NCBI GenBank assembly: GCA_021234155.1
Contig: JAJEKV010000072.1
Span: 2,292,436-2,356,435, forward strand
Length of the DNA stretch: 64,000 bases
Direction of reading: 5' to 3'
Source of the DNA: Isoetes taiwanensis
Taxonomy: Eukaryota; Streptophyta; Lycopodiopsida; Isoetales; Isoetaceae
A model generated the notes under the pieces. It had not been told where the DNA came from. It did not search any database and was given only the letters and a program-made list of their open reading frames with translations. The position numbers and the translations under genes are program-made. Positions 33,269 through 43,880 of the stretch are shown here, piece after piece. Every line of letters begins with the position of its first letter. Position 1 is the stretch's first letter.

Positions 33269-34109
33269 AGACTTGCTTGGGTGTGAGCAATGGAGTTGCA
33301 AAAGCTGCTCTAGCCAACTCCTGGAAGTCTCTTTGTTCAAGAAAGATACAATTCTTCAGGTGGACAACTTTGCAAGGGGGGCTTAGTACAAAGGAAAGAT
33401 TACTTAATAAGGGTATTCTGGACAACGATAGGTGTCCACTTGGTTGCCATATCACTGAATCTATTGAACACCTCTTTTTCTGCCCCCGAATCACAGAGTT
33501 TTGGCACTGGGTTTGCCCCATTATTGGGCTGACGGTACATCATCTGAGATGGCCAGATCTATTGATCATTGATAGGTGTTGTATCGAAGCCTCTTTAGTG
33601 AATATTGCGCTATGGGTCATCTGGAAGCACCGGTGTGATGTGGCACTAGGTGGCCAAGGGATCTCCATATTGAAGCTAAAGAACTCTTTTAACTCAGAAG
33701 TGGCACTGATGGCACTATCACATCACAGGAAGCATGGTATTAACTACAACAAGGATCTTGACAGACTTGGATCCTTACATGGGTTCTACTCTTATTTTAA
33801 GTGTCATTGGGCTGATAATGAAGGAAGTGATGATAATGGCTCAGGTATTCTATCTCTTCAGAATTGAGAATTTCATGTGGACCCAGCAGTGGAACGGAGT
33901 TGCTTTCCTCTATAGTACCTGCTCTATGGTGAAGATGGGCGACTCCCGATAGTACCCTTAAAGTAGGGAAGACGAGATGATCCTCTCTGTAGTACATGTG
34001 CTGTAATGCTTTCTATTTACCCCTGAGAGGGTCTCATTGTACATACTGTTTTCTATTAATACACATATCTAATCTTACCTCCAAAAAAAAAAAAGACTTG
34101 CTTGGGTGT
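33269..34109 (+). mobile_element. 5'-truncated LINE with 16-bp TSD and poly(A)
   Basis: AGACTTGCTTGGGTGT flanks the insert at 33269-33284 and 34094-34109. Coding 33277-33867 is a zf-RVT domain (SRKIQFFRWTTLQGG, CPLGCHITESIEHLFFCPR) plus the following WVIWKHRCDVAL region of plant L1-type LINEs. A 3' UTR of about 220 bp with several TAGTAC motifs ends in AATACACATATCTAATCTTA and a 12-A tail. The exact TSD and clean tail point to a fairly recent, 5'-truncated insertion. Confidence 0.9.
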
Positions 34110-34583
34110 TGATTGTACAGTTCACTTTTATTGTTTTCATGTATCTGTTTGTTATACAGTTGCAGGAGTAATGGAGGGTGATCCAGACGCAGTTGTTGGT
34201 GTTGAGGAGCCAGTTTTATCCTTGCCACAGTCTTTCATTTTATCTGCCATAGATGCATCCCATCCCGACCTTGTTGTGTATTCGGCTGAACCAGAAGCAG
34301 CGTTCTCCATTCAAGAGTTCGTTATAATAATGTCATTCAGGTGGGCATTGAGGCACATAGAATTGCAGCATCACTCTGTGTGCTTAGGCGGCAGCTCAGG
34401 GCATTCTACATGTCCATTGATAGTGCCATATCTGTTGTGGAGTGGGAGCACTTGGGTGTCCCAGTTTCTGAGTTGCACACATTGCGGTCTCATATGAGCC
34501 TTGCAAGAGCGTTGCTTGTTCAGGAGATACGTCAATTAGATACAGTCATAAGGCATGCGCAGAGTGGCTCGGCGATGAACTAG
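34110..34583 (+). pseudogene. Unidentified gene fragment, part after LINE insertion
   Basis: After an acceptor-like TTGTTATACAG (34160), a frame from 34171 (MEGDPDAVVGVEEPVLSLPQ) runs to about 34320. It then shifts to a second frame ending at 34583 (AHRIAASLCVLRRQLRAFY, HMSLARALLVQEIRQLDTV). No family is recognised. One frameshift, or an unrecognised short intron, separates the two. Confidence 0.35.
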
Positions 34584-34884
34584 TTCTGTTATGTGTTTTG
34601 GTGTCTATATTTTGTTATTTGTATATGAGGTTGTGATCCAGGTTCATGTGGATTTTTGTTGTAGTGCTTGCAGACGTTGCTGTTGGGGAGCTCAATTTCC
34701 TTGGCTTGGTTGAGTGTCCTTCAATATTGTAAAGTTTGTTTTCAGTTAATGCATGGTTGTGGTAATGCTGGTCATGGGAAATGCTTTGTTAATGATAGCC
34801 ATTGAACTGAAATTGCTTAGAGATCGTTGTGAGGTCACTTTTTATTTATATTTCATGGTAACACTAACTTGTTTGATGTGTTAG

Positions 34885-34995
34885 TAGGCTTCGGCCCCTG
34901 GGCATAGCAGGCATCCCTTGTGTGGGATGCATGCTACGCTTGGATGAGCATGGGAATTATGCTGGGTTCGACTCCCCGGGCTCATTGTAATTTGA
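34885..34995 (+). ncRNA. tRNA-like/SINE-like element
   Basis: GGGTTCGACTCCCCGG contains a consensus B box (GGTTCGACTCC), and TGGGCATAGCAGGC upstream resembles an A box. GCATCCC.TTGTGTGGGATGC forms a hairpin between them. It has no closed acceptor stem, so it is a SINE head or pseudo-tRNA. Confidence 0.4.
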
Positions 34996-35985
34996 TGGCC
35001 ATTATGTGGTGACTGCTTCTGGAATTATGCTTCTAGGATGTGGAACCCTGGGATGGTTCTTGTGTTAAAGGGGTGGGTTAAATGGGATTGACTTGCATTG
35101 AAGGGTCCAAAAATCGTGAGGTGGAATATCATGTATAATATGCCTCGATACAACAAATGATAATACACTCCAAATGATAATACAACCCAAATGTGGTGAT
35201 TATCTACACGTATATAATTCTTTCTCCCATGATTCGATTCTTTTATTCTTTCTTATTGAAACGACACGTATCATTTTTTCTAGGCTGCTTTTTCCTGGGT
35301 ACAAAAATTCCGGTGGAGCTTTTTGGGCGTGTCCACCTCTTTCTCCACTGCCGGAGATGGCCTTTCAGAGCCCTTTGTCGCCTCTGCAACAAGCACGCTT
35401 CGCCAATGAAACAGGGCTCCTGAGAATCGGCTTGGCTCGGATCTTTAGGCAAAAGATGGAATGGGCCAATGATGCATTCACCCTGGGATATGCCAAAGTT
35501 TCATTTTCTAATCCGGCCATGATTATCTTCAAATCTCTGCCATGATTATCTTCCAATATTAGCCTCTGCCAATCTCTGCCATGATTATCTTCGAACATGA
35601 ACTCTGTTTTTTAATGGAAGAACTCTGCCTTTCGCAGTTTCCCACTCCAGCGGCCAGATAGAGCCTATCTATTAGGATACATAATATAAACGATGCCACA
35701 GGTAGTTTTTCGGCAGCAAGGGCCATTTCTTGCAGTATAATGCAAGGCAGTTAAGCCATCTCCAGGCGGACTGATGATTGGAGCCAAGCAGATTCTGGAG
35801 CCGCTCAGACGGTCTCAAGGCGCTTAGATGGCCTCAAGGCGATGGATTTTTGTATTCTCAGGATTCCATGTATTCTCAGGATTTTTTGTATTCCATGTAT
35901 TCTCAGGATTTTTGTAGCTTCGCCAATGAAAGTACGATTTGCCTCCAGATTTTTGTAGCTTCGCCAATGTAGTACGATTTTTCTT
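34996..35985. repeat. Non-coding spacer with short tandem repeats
   Basis: About 35512-35600 holds three to four spaced copies of CTCTGCCATGATTATCTTC. About 35853-35975 holds copies of CATGTATTCTCAGGATTTTT and then two of TTTTTGTAGCTTCGCCAATG. Frames here are low value and no gene is called. Confidence 0.6.
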
Positions 35986-35988
35986 AAG

Positions 35989-36186
35989 GATAGGCAAATT
36001 TGTGTGGATACAGATTGCGGATCGGCTTAAAATTACCGCTGTTCAAAAGCAAGCGAGCATGATCGATGCATAAAGTACTGTAATATATGTTGTAGCAAGT
36101 GCAACTGTGTGCCTCCTGGTAATAAACAAGTATGCCCCTGCTACAACGACATGAAGACCTCTAAAGGGGGTCCTAAATGCCCTTAA
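35989..36186 (+). pseudogene. GASA/Snakin family last exon, one in-frame stop
   Basis: After a TTTTTCTTAAG acceptor, the frame ends at TAA 36184-36186 and encodes a C-terminal GASA domain. It has [35 protein letters not shown] and GGPKCP, the conserved end of gibberellin-regulated GASA/Snakin peptides. Eleven of the twelve signature cysteines are present. At the second cysteine position the codon is TAA (36028-36030). No signal-peptide exon was found in the 2 kb upstream, which is full of repeats. Snakin/GASA proteins are secreted, disulfide-rich growth and defence peptides. This copy is most likely a pseudogene, unless the stop is an assembly error or the exon starts later. Confidence 0.8.
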
Positions 36187-38076
36187 ATTAAGAGTCTATT
36201 CTATTTTGTTTGGATTGAGGAGTAAATAAATAAACCCCCTCATCATCTCCATCTTACTTAATCATTTGTATTTGCTTAGCAATTCCTTAATTTCAACCAT
36301 GTTGTTACATCAAGCATGAGCTTAACATGTTAATATATAGCAATTTTTGCTTTGATTTACGCTAAACTATCAAATTTAAAGCATTATTTGGGGCAGAATG
36401 AAGCCAAATTGAATGTTCTTTCTAGTATTATTTGGGACCAAACTGAATGTTTTTCAACATATCATAACCAACACAATGAATTTTATTCATAACCTTGTTC
36501 TTTTCAATGTTGTAAATACTTTTTCATGGATAAGTGATAAGGGTCTCGAAACATTTATGCTTCTATGTAATCTTCTCAATATCATTCCCATTCTATAGAA
36601 TATCTTAGCGATGTATAAAGATCTAAGCATACAACTCAATTGCGTGTATTTGTTTAGTACCGATTACATATACATAGGCTATCTTCAAATCTTAGTATCC
36701 ATTTCCTTTTCATGTTCTTGAGCACATCATTACAATGCAAAATTTCCACCATTCTTCTACGTAAATCATCATGATTGTAGATCGAAATTATAAGGCGAAT
36801 ATTTGTGATGCGTATAGGAGAATTCACAAAAGGAACGAATGGTTCCATATTGGACGCAATTTGTTAGAAATATATGGTGGAAAAAATGAGGCAAATCATA
36901 TGCAAAGTGATGCAAAGTGAGCATCATGCAAATTGGGCATTGCGCATTCGCGCATGACTTTTTTGCTAGGTTTTGCGGAGGTGTGAACTTAGCTTCGACA
37001 GGTTCGCACATCGACAGGTTTACTTCGATAGGTTGCTCCAGTGGGACTAAATGTATTTCCAGCGGTTTGAGTCTTTGAATGTTTTTTAATTGAAGGTAGA
37101 GTTCTTAATTGAAGAGAATCTGATGTCTAACTACCCAATGCAGATGAAGAGGAACCGATGGATTGACCTACCCAATGTCTAACTACCTGTGTGTTCTGAC
37201 TTCCACGTTGCGGAATTAAAATGTAGACCTCTGCAACATTCCCAAAATCTTATCTAAACATTCGAACTTCTCTAACATCATTCCTTCCTTCTGCATGTCC
37301 AATCTATGGTGATCTAGAGCAGTATGCATCTGTTTAATTTGGAGTCCTTTGCTGCATGGCAGATTTTGTATGTGCAGAAAGATCTGCCCATTCATAAAAG
37401 CGGGTTCATTTTATGTCCATTTTTGTGCTTAGATGGGTTTATCCAAGTTGACATTTGTATCGTAGTTGGAGTACTACTTGGTTCCTTCGTATTAAACAAA
37501 AAAAAAAAGGAATTTCTTTTTCATTGCCATAGCTAGATAATGACCGTTTCTTTAATTTTGTGCATTTCCTTTTCTTTTCTCTTCATTTAATAGATACCTA
37601 TATGCTTTCATGTTCCACTAATAATTGTTGGAATTTTTTCCAGCTAAGCTGAGAAGATGAGTTGACGAGATCGGTTAGAATAGGTGAGATCTTTAGTGGC
37701 TTTCAAGAAGGCCCATTCCCATCGTTCCTGTTTTGAGGTGCTCACATTTATTAGATGGTATTTAATCATTAAAAAAATTGATATTTTTACCATGTTGCAT
37801 GACTATAGTGAGTCTAGCAAACTAATGCACATTATAGCAATGCCTAAATTGTTACAAGGGGTGGTAAAGAGAAATGTTCGCGGTGGCCACCGCAATAAAT
37901 TTCTTATAAAAGGTAAATTGTTGTCGCATATAAAGAATATTGTTTATTCAAATAGTTTTGGGGCCAAAATTGGAGAACAGTTTCTGCTCAAGAATACAAA
38001 TCATTTGGGGATCCTATGGTTCCTCTTTTTTACAACCGATATTTTACGCCTGTTCATGTTTTACATTTCCTCTTCG
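36187..38076. other. AT-rich intergenic region
   Basis: No domain-bearing frame. GCGGTGGCCACCGC at about 37879 with AATAAATTTCTTATAA beside it resembles, inverted, the ACGGCGGCCAAAGCCGCCG motif at 18070, so both may be ends of one small repeat family. The frame at 37684-38142 overlaps the last exon of the transporter on the other strand and is not credited. Confidence 0.4.
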
Positions 38077-40664
38077 TCAATTTGGATGCATTTTACTGAC
38101 AATGCCGTCTACAGCGGAATATGTACCGGCAATTGCAGCTAATAACCCAATAGTAATAATTGTCAAGCACAGGACGCCCTGCAACAGGTTGAATTGGTGA
38201 ATAAATTTGATGGATCATCGTAATGTGAAGAATGATTACCTGCAAAATTGGAAGCCTTCTTCTTTGTATGCTCATATAGCACGCACATGGTAGGATTATA
38301 CACTGCAAATCAAGCTCTGATTTAGTACACTATGTTAAATTGATGAGAACAAATTGTCCAGTTGTTTAGTACAATGTTGTTTTGTTTAATACAATTGTTG
38401 GTGGTTTGTGATGAGAGCAAATTGTTGATGTGTTGAATACAACATTTTCTTTAAGAGCAAGGTGCTGGATTAGTTACCCCTGTCATGCTAAGGAATGAGC
38501 CGATAAAAGCCATAACAAAACCTGTTTCCAACAAACAGAGGATCAGTAAATAGGAATAGTGTCAAACAGTGATCGATTAGGTAGGTAGGTACCAAAAAAC
38601 GGTATGAGCAAGGAAACACAGACGGTTGATGCAACCAGCCCCGTGCGGATTGTCATGGAGGCCCAGTGGTGTTTAAGTGTATACTCATTTGGCAGAAGCT
38701 CCTCCAAGCTCAATGCAACAGGTGTCATAGTTAACGCAAATGTGTTCCAAGTCAAGGTATGCAAAAATTAGAATCAGTCTGGCAAAAACTTTGCAATAAT
38801 GTATAAAAACAAACTAAAGAGCTTAAAATCAATCATAAGGATATTTGCTAAAAGGAGTAATCACCTGCATCACAATTTAGGGTATTCAGTCCAGAATAAA
38901 TCAGGAAACAAAAAGCTTTGCAAGTTGCAGCAACTTTTCCATGACTTACAGTTGACCATAAAGCAATTTTCGATGGCAAATGCTGTTTAGGAAGATTTAA
39001 AGTGACCTGAGATTCTGCCTCCTCCCCAAACATCATGTACCCCATGGTTGCTACTCCAGCATACATGATTGTACACAGGGTAAAACTGCACAGATTTGGA
39101 TACCTCAGATAATAGAAACTTATGATAAACAACTCACTTATGAAGACCAACAAAAATAGGCGTACCATATAAGCAATACGTAGTTAAAATGGTTTTTGTT
39201 TCTCATGGAAGAGTATATGTTTGGAAATACAGCATGGCCTGAGAAACAATATCCAAAGAGGCCAATTGCAACTGGCAGGTTTCCCAAATCCATAAGCTTT
39301 CCTTCATTGTGAAAACCAGTATCAACAGCTCCAATCCACAGCACAGTGAAGGCCACTACCAGAGAAGCAATTACCCCACCAGCTGTTGCAAAGAAATGCA
39401 AAATATTTTTAGCCACTGACATATATGAAGTACCAAACTACTAACCAAAAATACAAAAAATAAAAACCTGAAAGGTAGGACAAAAGACTCAAGTTCCTGA
39501 GCCATACTGTTGGCAATATGAATAATGCTGCAACCAATACAAAGAGTTGTTGTGTCTCTAGAAAATACAACTTAGCTGATGGAAATAATGATGAAAGATT
39601 GTCCCCTTCAAGAATTAAAAATTCCACACAACTGGCCTGTAAAGTGTATGGTGTAGTTAGACTACAATTTCCAAAAAAAAATTAACTGGTTGAAAGGGAT
39701 GAGAATTACATATAGTTCAATGTACAAAACCACCTGCACAACAAACACGAGTATGTTAGAAACTCTAGTAAGAACTATGACAAGCAAAAGACAAAAGACT
39801 TACAGAGATGATAATGCGCCCTAAATCTCCAAATGCTGCTTGACCAATATCAGGATATGTGATAAGGCCTGGTTGGCTATCTAGACATCTCCTCAGTAGC
39901 ACACCGGTATAACAGCAAATAGCTGAAAATAGCATGAGCAAACATAATCCAATCCATCCTCCCTCTTTGAGAGCATATGGTGTTGAAAGAACACCAACAC
40001 CAGCCATCACATTAAATCCTGTATATTTCATTACGGCATCATCTTACAGAATTAAGAATGCTGCAATAAAGAACATACCATTCAGAGTAGCTTGCATAAA
40101 GCTGCATCCACCCGGAGGAAGGCTTAACTGGCACTCTGAAAATGCTTTCTGAAACGAAGATAATCTTGGAACTGAATGGGAATCTGTTAATAGGTTCTCT
40201 TCCCTTCCAGGCAGAAGGGGAATTGTCAAAGCTTCTGGAGGTTGTAAACTGCCTGCAACACTTGGCAATTGCTTATAGGAAGTAGACATAAAAGAATTGC
40301 TCAACAAACTTCTTGGAGAAGCCATGTGGCTGTATATGTCCATTGACTGCCTGTTAAGCAAAATTAAGAAGGAAGAACTTTAAGACAAAAGAATTTTGAG
40401 TACTAAACCGAAAGATGCTTCCAAACAAAGGAGATATTTGAAATACCTATAGCTTTGTGGCCACTGTGAAATATGCGATGTTGAAATTTCAGAATCCTCA
40501 ATGTCATCTTCTGTCTCCTCAACGTTTGCATTCTCCTCATCAGTATCCTGCATGCCCTCATCAAGAAAACTACCTTCATCATCTTCTTCTTCCTCCTCCT
40601 CAATAGCAAGACCAAAATCGCAGTTTCTTGATAAAGGACTCAATTTTTTATGCTCCCGATACAT
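38077..40664 (-). CDS. AVT1-like: Vacuolar amino-acid transporter, AVT1 type (11 exons)
   Basis: Minus-strand exons inferred by splice sites and phase: 40664-40447, 40350-40079, 40018-39804, 39733-39710, 39636-39468, 39382-39166, 39085-38950, about 38761-38593, 38521-38478, 38302-38240, 38178-38077. They give about 542 residues, the usual AVT1 length. The N-terminal cytosolic region is very acidic, followed by QSYRQSMDIYS typical of AVT1A-C. The Aa_trans domain begins near FNVMAGVGVLSTPYALKEGG and includes IGLFGYCFSGHAVFPNIYSS and LSLEELLP, with about 11 membrane spans. The family moves neutral amino acids across the tonoplast with protons. All junctions keep frame with GT-AG sites except the acceptor of exon 8, which reads GCAT where GCAG is expected. 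The gene stands alone; a LINE-like fragment lies just upstream. Confidence 0.88.
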
Positions 40665-40703
40665 CTTCCTTCCCGTTTAGACTATGAGCGGCAATGGGCC
40701 GAA

Positions 40704-41020
40704 TCTGAAAGGAGCAATTAGGTCAGATACGCAGGAAAGAGAAACGAAAAGAAAAGAAAAGAAAGAAGCCGATCAGATACTCACCTTCTGAGCGATGTGT
40801 TACAGTAAGACGATTGTGATTCTCGTAGCCAAAGGCCGAAAAGCCGGAATGAAGAATATGATGCCCCGGCATCGCTGAAAAGGCTTCCATTGTAGGATAA
40901 CACTAAATCCGGCGTTCGCAAAAGGCGAATTGTGGATGAGGAGGGCGGGAAACAGGCGTGGCTGGTAGATAGATAGAACAGAGCTGATCCATTGGTCATG
41001 CAAAACACATGATTTTTCAT
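40704..41020 (-). other. 5' UTR exon and leader intron of the transporter gene
   Basis: Upstream of the ATG, TTGCTCCTTTCAG is an acceptor at about 40705, and ATCGCTCAGAAG with GTGAGT is a donor at 40784-40785. This leaves an 80-bp leader intron and a non-coding first exon from roughly 41020 to 40785. The transcription start is not resolved. Confidence 0.55.
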
Positions 41021-41049
41021 TTGCCCTTGCCACCATTTTCAAAAGCCTT

Positions 41050-41480
41050 GTTTTTTTCCTTTTTTTTTTGGACGTATAGCTTATATTAAATGTTACAAAG
41101 CAAGACTCCGACGAGACGGAGATAAGAGCCTCAAATCTCATCCTTGTCATCATCAGATAATGTGGACGTCAAATGATCATACAATCTATCTTTAATTTTC
41201 TGAAACACTTGGTCGGGGGCACGGAAGACATTCTTAAATACTAGACTAATCTTGTACAGACTAGCTAGCTAGCTTATCCCAAGCCAAAGTGAATGACACA
41301 TATAGGCTTTTAAGTTCTACCACATCGGGGATCATCATCGTATACCCCTTAGTAACCAACTTCAAAATATAAATGACATTGGCAAGGTCTAAACCCATGA
41401 CTAAATGTACATTTATTTTGGCATTACTAGGCCTACACTAACTCACCACACATCCATTGGGCAAAACTTTTTGCCTTACA
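41050..41480 (-). mobile_element. LINE-like 3' fragment at the transporter promoter
   Basis: A T run (41050-41069) is followed by GGACGTATAGCTTATATTAA and a minus-strand frame (for example VFQKIKDRLYDHLTSTLSDD). This fits a retroposon whose poly(A) end points at the transporter's first exon, about 30 bp away. The family assignment is weak and no target duplication was found. Confidence 0.35.
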
Positions 41481-41620
41481 TGCACACTTTGTAGGTAAGA
41501 TTTAATCCCACCTTAGCAAGTCTAGGTCCCAGGGGCAACTCTAAGGGCATTGCTTTTTAGCCTCACCATCCTAATGCCACCTACCACTTGGCAAATCTAA
41601 AAGAATGATCTCATCAGCAA

Positions 41621-42940
41621 ATAGAAGAAGAAGAAGAAGAAGATTTTTAACGTTCACGGAAACCCAATCGGGTTATGGGACCAGTACATGAAAGAGGGGT
41701 GTAAGCCCAAACGAGAGCTCGGGGATAAAGCCCCATCGCAGAAGCCTAAATTAGTCTATATACATGCTGAGGGCAAGTGCCCAAACTAAATGAAAGCTAT
41801 TTGTTCTGATAATATGGTACTGCTGAGAGACCCTAGACATAGCCTATCCACGGATTAGAAGGCCAATGGTCTAGGATAATTGCTGCTCCTCCTCGGTATA
41901 CCGCCCATTTCTTGTGTTGACGGGCTTCCCTAACCTTGCACAACTCATTCCGGCGATTGCATAGCTGCATGGGAGAAAGATCTTCCTGTAATGAAAAAGT
42001 AGTGCCCCTCAAATGATTTCCGTGCTGAAGAACACCAAGACGACTCAACACATCCCGAAAGCGAATTAGAAGGTGTCGAGGTCGATCAGGACATGCAGCC
42101 CCCACCCTAGCTGCAGACACAAGTCCAGTAGCTTGGACATGCATAACCCCACAGAAGAACTGCTTAGCGACCTCCAAATCTGTCTGACCCTCAGTATCTG
42201 TCTCCTCTACCCCTATGATACGTAAATTCAAAGCTCGGTCTTGTGCGTCCGGGGCTGGTTCTGCAACCAAATGGCGTGGCCCCTCCTCCTGCTGTGTATC
42301 CGTCCCCTCATGTACCTCGGTCTGTACCGCAGTGTGAACATGCAGGGGCGCTGCAGTCTGGACACTAGCATCAGCACATGATGGCACATGAAATGGATCT
42401 TCAGTCTGTATACTAGCATCAGTGTGCACTGGCCCATCAGCAGCCCGAGGTGTCTGTGAACCTGACTGCTTCAAAATAGTGGCATAAAGCAAATGAAGAA
42501 GGTCATACATGTAGGTCCGCTCAACACAGACCTCCCGCCTGTTAAAATATCCCTTGTCCCAGAACTGTATGATCATATCCTGGTCCGATTCCAACTCGAA
42601 GCAAGAGGCCACACGATGTTGAATATCGAGCAACTCGTCATGCGTCGTATGGTGTTTCATTTGCTGTCGCGCCAGTTCTCTGGTCTTGCGGGTCATGGAA
42701 GAAGGCGAGGCTGCTAGACAGAGGCAGGTCAAAGCAGCTGGACAAAGCAAGAAGAGATAGAGCTGGATATGGGAGCCAAGCAAATCAAAGGATGGAGGCA
42801 AAAGGTGGAGTAGTAGAGGGCTGCGATGCCAAGCAAATGGGTGTGCACAAATTTTTTTTTTCAAAAACCCCCCTTGCTTAGTTGAGCTGAAAGCGTGGCT
42901 GGATGAACCTGAGCAGGCAGCTTGCGAAATAGGCAATTGT
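41621..42940 (-). mobile_element. ORF1-only LINE (HAL1-like) with (TTC)n tail
   Basis: The frame 42936-41833 encodes an L1-type ORF1 protein; the likely start is the Met at 42696 (MTRKTRELARQQMKHHTTHD), giving about 287 residues. It has three DASVQT-like repeats, then the RRM-like core (NLRIIGVEETD, RPRHLLIRFRD) and the conserved tail (TTFSLQEDLSPMQLCNRRNE, KKWAVYRGGAAIIL). ORF1 proteins bind LINE RNA. No endonuclease or RT follows: the 3' UTR (about 190 bp) comes straight after and ends CCCATAACCCGATTGGG, with a TTC microsatellite (minus strand). The frame is open throughout, so decay is mild. Confidence 0.8.
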
Positions 42941-43880
42941 CAGAGCTGGAGCTGGAATGTCGATGTTGAATAGGCTTGGATAGGGCTTAAGTCGGCAAAC
43001 AGAGATGGTGCAGATCTATCTGTGAAATTGTAAAACAAATAGCTATTCTTCCTGAGATTGTGGCTGTATATCAAGCCCTTTCTGTGTGTCGGTCCAATCT
43101 GCCTAGTTTTACCCAGCGCTAAGTATCGGTGTCAATAACCTGACCAGTGTATCCGTCCTCGACCAATCATGGATGAGATAGTGATAGGAAAGAAAAACCC
43201 CCTCTTCGATTCAAAGCGGCAGCATGGAACTAGAAATCAGAATCAGATCAGGTGTTTCTGATGTGAAGCCGTTGATGCATCCAATCCCTCCCGTTGTGCT
43301 CGATTCCAACTCCAACTCCAACTCCAACCCCAACCGTTGTGCTTTGTTGCTAGATGGTGTTGCTGCCTGCGCTAGGCGCCGAGAAATACACATAGCACTA
43401 TGGAATAGGAGTAGCTTAACTTCTGGAAGGAATGCAAGATAAGGACATGTACTCTTTACTAGCATTTGGTTGAAATTTTTTTGTGCATCCACCAGGCTGT
43501 CATATTTACCGAGTGTATCGTCCTCTCCTTCGAAAGGTTTTCCTCGTTAGAATTCAACTGTAATCAACATGTATAGGTGTTTGAATGTATCTCTAGAACA
43601 TTGTCTTCTAAGAGATCCACATCAACCACCAGTCTTCTCTTTATGCACAGGATGACCATCTCCTCTGCAGCCTCACATCTGCACTTTCTAGTAGTTTCAT
43701 TTTTAATTGAAAACTATTACACCCTAGAAAGAAAATGCGCAAAGTACTACCATTACAACATTGCAATGCAACACGAACTTGCAACCAAAGTTTTCCTTCT
43801 CAAACATTATAGTTAGTTTGGGGAATATCTTATAGAAACTTAAGGTAAATTTCTTATTTCAAACAAAATGGAAGGAAAAT
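42941..43880. other. Spacer, possibly LINE 5' region then unknown
   Basis: Just upstream of the ORF1 start, so part may be its 5' UTR. A CCAACT hexamer run lies at about 43304-43331. No gene is recognised. Confidence 0.35.

Noticed and set aside
37684-38142. 152-residue plus-strand frame
   Set aside because: Overlaps the last exon of the transporter on the other strand; AT-rich, no domain.
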